Shown one piece after another: positions 58,515 to 64,000 of a stretch of 64,000 nucleotides of DNA. The notes beneath the pieces were generated by a model. The model saw only the letters and a list, made by a program, of their open reading frames with translations, searched no databases and was not told where the DNA came from. Position numbers and translations under genes: made by a program. The number at the start of each line of letters is the position of its first letter. The stretch's first letter is position 1. The DNA is taken from the NCBI GenBank assembly GCA_001466705.2, contig LATX02000239.1, positions 124,001 to 188,000 on the forward strand. Direction: 5' to 3'. This DNA comes from Moniliophthora roreri. Its lineage: Eukaryota; Basidiomycota; Agaricomycetes; Agaricales; Marasmiaceae.

Positions 58515-60206
58515 ATTCAAGTTACCGACTAATCCGTGTTTGATGATATTTCAATGTGATGCGTCATTTATTTTTAATGTCCTTTGACCCCGAGCGTGAA
58601 CGTTTGTGAACTTTTAGATCAAGGCCTATCAAGCCGAGGTTGTAGTAGTAGAGCTGGCAAGCGCTTTTGATCGTCCTCTAACAGCCTGTCAGCGGCAAGA
58701 CCTGCACATAGAAAACTTGAAGCAGTCACTGAATAACCGCTATTGTGTACAGCCCGCTGCTCTACAAGATTCTATTGGAAATAATCCGTGACGTTTGCAA
58801 CCCGGACTGGTATTTAAATGCAAGGGTTCCAAATTCTGATGACAATACCTACAAGTTGGCGACAGTTCCCAAAGAAGACGCCTGGCAGGAGCATATATAC
58901 ATTCCAGTGGGAAGAGAAGAACTCTATAAGGTTTGCCATGAATTCTCTTCCTGATATCTGGGATTAGATGTGCACAAAAAATGTGATGGGGTCAACAACA
59001 TGTAAGATGGAGCTTACGACTTTTCCCATTCGCAAGGACTTGACCTGCAGGTTTTTTTTTTGCATCTAGAAAAGAGCTGGAATCCGCGCCCGTCGCCGAG
59101 AAGTCCGATTCAGGATCTTGACACAAATTTTGAATTCAACCTTTAGCTTGGTGTCGATCAAGCAGAGGTGCCAACGAAAATGTCGTTACCGTAAATTCTT
59201 TGCTACTCGCCCTCGTTTCGCCCAAAAATTTATATACAGGGTTCTTCCTTTTGAGTGAGTTTCATAATTTTTGGCCAGGGAGACAAATGCCAGAAGTGCA
59301 ACCTTTCTTCAACCGACGTCCACTTGTTTTCCTCGATCCTTTATCATTACGAGAATTAGGCTAACATGGAGATAGGCAGTCATAATTCATGTCATCCAAC
59401 TTTGCATGCCCTGTGTGAGGCTGTAAAAATTGACCAATGCATGGAACTGATGGTTTTTGCCCAGAATGGAATTACTCTTGGGATTGCAAAAATCAGTATG
59501 GTCTTCCTCCCAATCTGAGTAAATAGTCCTCGAGATGATAAGGTAAACTATATACAATAAATTTGTGGAAGGAAACAGCTGAGGTTTGACGACGATAGAG
59601 GTTCATTTCTAGCACTCCTGTGTCGGCTTGTGGTTCATGGATAGTACACAGCCAAAGCGTAAATTCCGCGCTCTTCGCTAGCGCCTTCTTGGGGGTAAGT
59701 TGCTCCTAGGAACCAAGTTCGCTTGAGAATGAACCCCCTAACAAAATGCTCAAAACTCGAGACCGAGAGTCAATTTCCGTACTTTTCGCCGTCAGCGCGA
59801 TGATCAGCGAAGTCCCTACAAGATTAAGGGCGACCTATATGCGCGTTCACAGCGCGGCGATCTGAGCTCAAGGTCCGTGTCGGATCTTCCGAGTTTGAAA
59901 GGTGACAGGTTTCGGCCGGTGACAGGCAGGGTGAATCGGATTCCCACGGACGAGTTGCATACCCAGGCACAAGCCTTTTCCGCAGAATTGTAAAGACCGT
60001 CGAATGTGAAAAGAGGTGACTGAGGATGTCTAGAATGACTCGAGTACAGAGTACAGGGCAAAGGCACTATGATGTCATAGGTAAAGTACTTTTTCTCAAT
60101 GACGTTAGTTCCGCCCCTGGAATGCCATCGTCATTGTTGACGAGGAGGTGCTTCCAAAGTGGACATGGACTCTGGATTTGCAGACGTCATGGGCTCATGC
60201 TAGACC
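58515..60206. other. Gene-free stretch
   Basis: About 1.7 kb. Open frames such as 58745-58954 (plus) and 59816-60067 (minus) have neither homology-like motifs nor a splice chain. Otherwise nothing recognised. Confidence 0.5.
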
Positions 60207-60213
60207 TATAAAT
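60207..60213 (+). promoter_or_regulatory. TATA box of the small membrane protein gene
   Basis: TATAAAT, 66 bp upstream of the ATG at 60273. Confidence 0.6.
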
Positions 60214-60272
60214 CCTAGGTACCTTCTCATCACAATCACTAGCAACGCATTCTAACGACTAACAAATCAATC

Positions 60273-60594
60273 ATGGTGAGCAACTTGATCGTTGGTCCTT
60301 GTGCATGTTCACTCATTGACTGTAACAACCATGTAGGGCGCCATCTTCTCTTCAATTGGACGTGGCATTAACGCCATCATCTCTGCCATTGCCAATGTTA
60401 TCATGACCATAGTTTCTGCTATTACCACGGTAAGTAACGACCATACTCGTCTATAACTATTGCTCAACATGTGCATATAGGTCATTGTCACCATCTTCGA
60501 CGTGATCCTCGATATCCTCTGCTGCCGCTGCTTCGGCTCGAGAAGATCAGGAATGAGGACAGGTCGTCGTAGGCGTGGAGCAGCGACGTATTAG
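60273..60594 (+). CDS. Small hydrophobic protein with basic tail; start codon alone in exon 1
   Basis: The ATG at 60273-60275 is followed at once by a GT donor (atg|gtgagc); the next exon starts after tgtag near 60337 with GAIFSSIGRGINAIISAIAN. A second intron lies at about 60430-60480, then VIVTIFDVILDILCCRCFG and a basic tail (RTGRRRRGAATY). The product is about 69 residues: one long amphipathic to hydrophobic helical region, a Cys-Cys-x-Cys cluster that could be palmitoylated, and a positively charged end. Short proteins of this make-up occur in many Agaricomycetes; I know of no assigned function. Too short and too spliced to appear as one open frame. Confidence 0.75.
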
Positions 60595-60787
60595 AGGCGG
60601 CAAACTGGATGAATGAAAGCCATTGACGATATACGACTATACCCTTTACCGCCATGGCTCCTCATCTGTATCTTTAACAATGTATTCTATTGTTGTAATT
60701 CTAATGCGCCAACCTAATCATTCTGCACATGGCTGGATCGAATACGAGTTGATACGCAAGTTTTACAAGGCTTTCCCATTTCCGCAT

Positions 60788-61190
60788 TCAAGCTAAACTG
60801 ACTTGACTCTGAGTAACATTCTGATTTGTTGGGTCCTGCGGCGTCTGTTTCCAATGCCTAAAGTCTGCGGGTGTAAGCGACGGTCTTCCGGTTCCCGTAT
60901 TGTATACTCCAAAGGCCGCTCCTTTGAAAAAGAACCATCTTCATGAATTCATTAATCAAAGAAAGCATGTAAATACACATGGGGCTAACTCACCCTGCAG
61001 GGGGCACTGAAATAGCCGAAGCATCGACGCTACCAGTCCAGATTATATCACCCCACGTGTCGTTTTCTTCGTCCTCCGCCTCAGCATATCCAAGCGTGTA
61101 ACTTGTAGGATCGCCTCTTATGACCAGTTTTACCGGCCCAGAGGCCGACTTGAGTGGATGATACGTTACCTAAAAACAACGTTACCACCG

Positions 61191-61235
<45 letters not shown>

Positions 61236-63157
61236 AAAAATAGCACAGTAGAACACGCACATTAATCACAGTATTGTTCTCCGAACCCAAAGCCCATGGA
61301 CCAGCTTGCTTCGCCTGAACGATCGTTCGTGTTACGATAGCTCTTTTGCCGTCAACTCCTGTCCCGTTTGCACTCGTGACACCAATATCGTCGTGTAAAA
61401 AGTCGGAATACAATATCGTCGCCCCAGCCTCCTCTCTTCCACCATTTTCGGTTCCAACACCGCCTGTTGAAGACGAGCGGGGTTTGAAATCGTCCAGCAC
61501 AACTTCAAATTCTTCGGTATAGGCAGCTTGCTTCCTCAGTAAAAGCGCAGGGGTGTCCCTATCACCAACTTTGAACCCATTGCCGTATACCCTCAGGTGC
61601 CCCTCTCGAGCAGCAAGGGAGTAAAAGGGTTTCTGTGGAGTGCGTATAGTGTAAAAGGAGTCATCCAGGACAATTTCAGATCCGGGAGGGTCCAATGATT
61701 TAAGAGATGTCTTGGAAGATTGATTTGTCAAAGAAATGAAATCGTTAAAGTATATTGTGAGAGGAGACACATCCGAAAGCACGTCAGCCATGTGAGGCGT
61801 TACTGATTCTCCGCCATTGAACACTGGCCATCCGGACTCCCAAGTGACGGGGAAGAGTATTGTTTGTCGGCCTGCATTTCAATGTAAGAAAATCGAATCT
61901 AAAAAGTCGAAAAAGGAGCGCCTGGCCATTGACCTAACTGTTGGTGACTGAAATTCCCGTTTTGCGGTACGACAGCCAATGCCGAGCCCCACCATCGGCC
62001 ATCGGGCCCCTCTGCAAAATCAGCATGACCAGTAGCCTGTCGCAGATGGTTACAGTCGGCCTTTTTCAAGTAAACGCGGACAACGCACCTGCAGTACGTT
62101 TTTCGAATCTCTGCCATTGTAAAGAATTGGATTCGCTGGATTGTTCTCCCAAGGCCCAGATGGCGATGGTCCACGTTGAACTGTTGCCCTGTGAGACTCG
62201 CCTGTCCCGCCTAAGGCCTACTTTAATCGTCGTAAACCACGATTGGAACAAAGAATGAAACTTACCTTCTGCAATAAGGAGATAATATGTTCCGTTGACT
62301 AGATAGATATGTGGTCCTTCTGGTCTTGCGCTCGAATTATTTTCAAGTGTGCCTGTAAAGATGAGCTCGGCAGGAGTCAGAGAGTTCCCAGTATCGATGT
62401 CGATCTGACTTTGGTAAATGCCTAATATGGACATCGAGGTTACTCATTATAATGGTGAGAGCGGGCACAACGAACCATAGATTTTATCTTGAGCGTTGTC
62501 TATTCCTGCCCAGGTAGCATATACATCCCCATTGGTGTCCCAAAATAAGTCGGCATCGTATCCGAGGTGATCTGGATGGAAATGTTAAACTCATCAGATG
62601 AATGTACACTCAAAGCTTTTATCATGGTCCACTTACCAAAGTATACAGGATCGCTCCACTCGTTGGAGAATATGTCCGTGGTACTAACATAGAACGAACG
62701 AGGGAACAAGCGAAGTTCCGCTACAGATGCATTACTTAGAGAACATGCAGACCAAGGGGACCAACTACGTACGAGAGTATACATATCTCGTCGTTGTAGC
62801 GAGATAGAATGTTCCGTTATAATACCTCAGAGAAGGCGCCCATATGCCTATAGTTTGCCTTAGATGATAACCGAAAACGAGAGGCTTGCACAGCTCACCT
62901 GCATCCGAAGGCGTCCCAAACAACGCCAACTGAGACGGCCTATTCAGGGCGTGCCCAATCAGTGTCCAATCCACCAAATTACGGCTATGATAAATCGGAA
63001 CCCCCGGAAAGTACTCAAAAGTTGAGGTGGCAATGAAGAAATCATCGCCAACGCGCAGTAAACTTGGGTCCGGATTCCAGCCTGGAAGAATTGGATTGAT
63101 GAGCGCGTGTACTGCTGTGGTGACGCAGCAGAGAATGATCAGGATAAGGACGTTCAT
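60788..63157 (-). CDS. Secreted GH43 glycosidase (beta-xylosidase/arabinofuranosidase type)
   Basis: Cleaves xylose or arabinose residues from hemicellulose outside the cell; which one is not decidable here. The ATG at 63157 starts a signal peptide (MNVLILIILCCVTTAVHA). The five-blade propeller has NPILPGWNPDPSLLRVGDDF (general base Asp), GIWAPSLRYYNGTFYLATTT, YDADLFWDTNGDVYATWAG (pKa-setting Asp), RPEGPHIYLVNGTYYLLIAE (acid Glu) and GHADFAEGPDGRWWGSALAV. A C-terminal xylosidase-type beta-sandwich (LAAREGHLRVYGNG; LLRKQAAYTEEFEVVLDDF) follows, ending TQSQVSLA at 60788. The intron 61170-61260 contains a 42-base homopolymer. All three catalytic acids are present. Confidence 0.9.
61191..61232 (+). 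repeat. Poly-A tract (42 nt) inside a GH43 intron
   Basis: An uninterrupted run of A on the plus strand, so poly-U in the pre-mRNA just upstream of the 3' splice site of intron 61170-61260. It enlarges that intron to 91 nt, longer than its neighbours. The exact length may vary with sequencing error. Confidence 0.8.
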
Positions 63158-63183
63158 CAGAGTTTCTCAATGAGCTGTGTCGC

Positions 63184-63190
63184 CTTTTAT
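63184..63190 (-). promoter_or_regulatory. TATA-like box of GH43 gene
   Basis: Minus strand reads ATAAAAG, about 27 bp before the ATG at 63157; close to the start codon, so weakly supported. Confidence 0.3.
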
Positions 63191-63310
63191 GTCTTGCATG
63201 GGGGTCAAAGTCAGCTGGATGATGGATATGGACATTTGGCGGGCCGGCGGATGGCCCTGATGGCGGGAATTGCGATGGTGCAATGCGAATCCGAGTCGTC
63301 ATTCAACGTC

Positions 63311-64000
63311 CTAGTCCCAGGCAAATACTACACGATACCTAATGTCTCCGTTTTTCAACCTCTCCATGACATCCATGATTTTTTGCTCGCCGTCACGCAT
63401 ACTAAACGCTTCGATTTTTGGATGAATGTCATTTCGCTCTGCAAATTCCAGTGTTTGGATGCTACCCGTGGGATATCAGAGGACCTGGGATGTGCAGACG
63501 GTGATAACTCACAACAAAAGTTTGGACGTCGGAACGCTTCCAACCACTCTCAACCCTTTGAGTATCAACGCATCATATGGTGCTTCGAGTGCACCATGAG
63601 AGACAGTGAGCGGAATCACAGTCGGTAGGGTCCCGAGAATCTTCACGTAATTCTGCCAGTCGATATCGTCTGCGGTGCAGACAAGCAGTTTATGGATTTT
63701 CTTGCTCTTGCTGATACCAAGTGAGTCAAAGTCGTCCAAGTTTGTTGTGCAGTAAAAATCCCTGGCACCCCAGGCCAGGCATTCCTCGCGCTTGTCGGGC
63801 GAACGAGAAAATACAACGACTTCGCAACCCATCTTGCGCGCAAATTGGATGGCGAGATGGCCTAGCCCACCGACTCCAACCACGCCTACTCGGTCGGTGG
63901 GTTTGACGTGCTTGAGTAGAGGCGAGAAAACCGATACGCCGGCGCCTGACCATTGAAGTTCGAAGAGATCGGTAACACTGAAATTGTGAGACTCACACAT
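63311..64000 (-). CDS. Zinc-type NADP alcohol dehydrogenase, C-terminal part (5' end beyond window)
   Basis: Cinnamyl-alcohol-dehydrogenase/Adh6-type enzyme that reduces aromatic or aliphatic aldehydes with NADPH. The frame is open at base 64000. Visible are LQWSGAGVSVFSPLLKHVKP, the Rossmann motif VGVVGVGGLGHLAIQFARKM, VFSRSPDKREECLAWGARDF and ALILKGLRVVGS. A 51 nt intron after SKLL leads to the last exon (IQTLEFAERNDIHPKIEAFS; DVMERLKNGDIRYRVVFAWD) with its stop at 63311. The catalytic zinc ligands lie upstream of the window. The gene ends about 150 bp from the GH43 start, in the same orientation. Confidence 0.88.

Noticed and set aside
58745..58954. 69-residue open frame that looks partly protein-like
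   Set aside because: Isolated, no signal, no exon neighbours, no recognisable family.
1..64000. tRNA, rRNA or CRISPR features
   Set aside because: No cloverleaf with a matching GGTTCGA-type arm, no rRNA blocks and no regularly spaced short repeats were found by eye; CRISPR is not expected in a fungal nuclear genome.

Overview
The window looks like a nuclear chromosome segment of a filamentous basidiomycete, most likely an Agaricomycete. Genes are packed on both strands and split by many 45-65 nt GT-AG introns. The gene set mixes conserved eukaryotic housekeeping genes (DPH2, YPP1/TTC7, TOM70, TFIIS, PRP46) with wood- and litter-decay enzymes (GH3 beta-glucosidase, GH43 glycosidase, cinnamyl-alcohol-type dehydrogenase) and small secreted proteins. 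No operons, rRNA, tRNA or CRISPR arrays were seen. Exon structures were read by eye from splice signals and conserved motifs, so gene ends are firmer than every internal junction.

Layout. 1-5.8 kb: DPH2 (minus, runs off the left edge) and a YPP1/TTC7-like TPR gene (plus) share a 92 bp divergent promoter. 5.9-11.6 kb: three tandem minus-strand NAD(P)-dependent reductases of the extended SDR family; copies 2 and 3 come from a recent block duplication, and a GC-rich nested hairpin lies between them. 12.3-16.6 kb: a doubtful small minus gene and a secreted GH3 beta-glucosidase with about eighteen introns, one of which has a damaged donor site. 17.1-21.3 kb: a possible small gene overlapping the start of a large PH-domain protein.

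21.3-23.5 kb: no gene, but a 1.15 kb element bounded by 31 bp perfect inverted repeats and filled with a diverged ~150 bp tandem repeat; this is the most novel structure in the window. 23.5-30.2 kb: a hemerythrin-like HHE protein, a methionine-rich GPI-type secreted protein, and a long disordered protein with a C-terminal coiled coil. 31.4-40.8 kb: three tandem secreted alpha/beta hydrolases (tripeptidyl-aminopeptidase-like, S33/TAP type), the decayed 3' half of a fourth copy, and signs of gene conversion.

41.1-57.1 kb: two unrecognised conserved genes, then TOM70, an unrecognised protein with a CH-like end, TFIIS, a Med25-like VWA protein and PRP46. 57.9-60.6 kb: two small genes, one secreted and one membrane-type with a start codon alone in its exon. 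60.8-64 kb: GH43 glycosidase and a zinc-type NADP alcohol dehydrogenase that runs off the right edge.

The genes do not form one pathway. The secreted hydrolases, oxidoreductases and small secreted proteins form lineage-specific tandem families placed between conserved single-copy genes, which is the usual pattern of accessory expansion in decay fungi.
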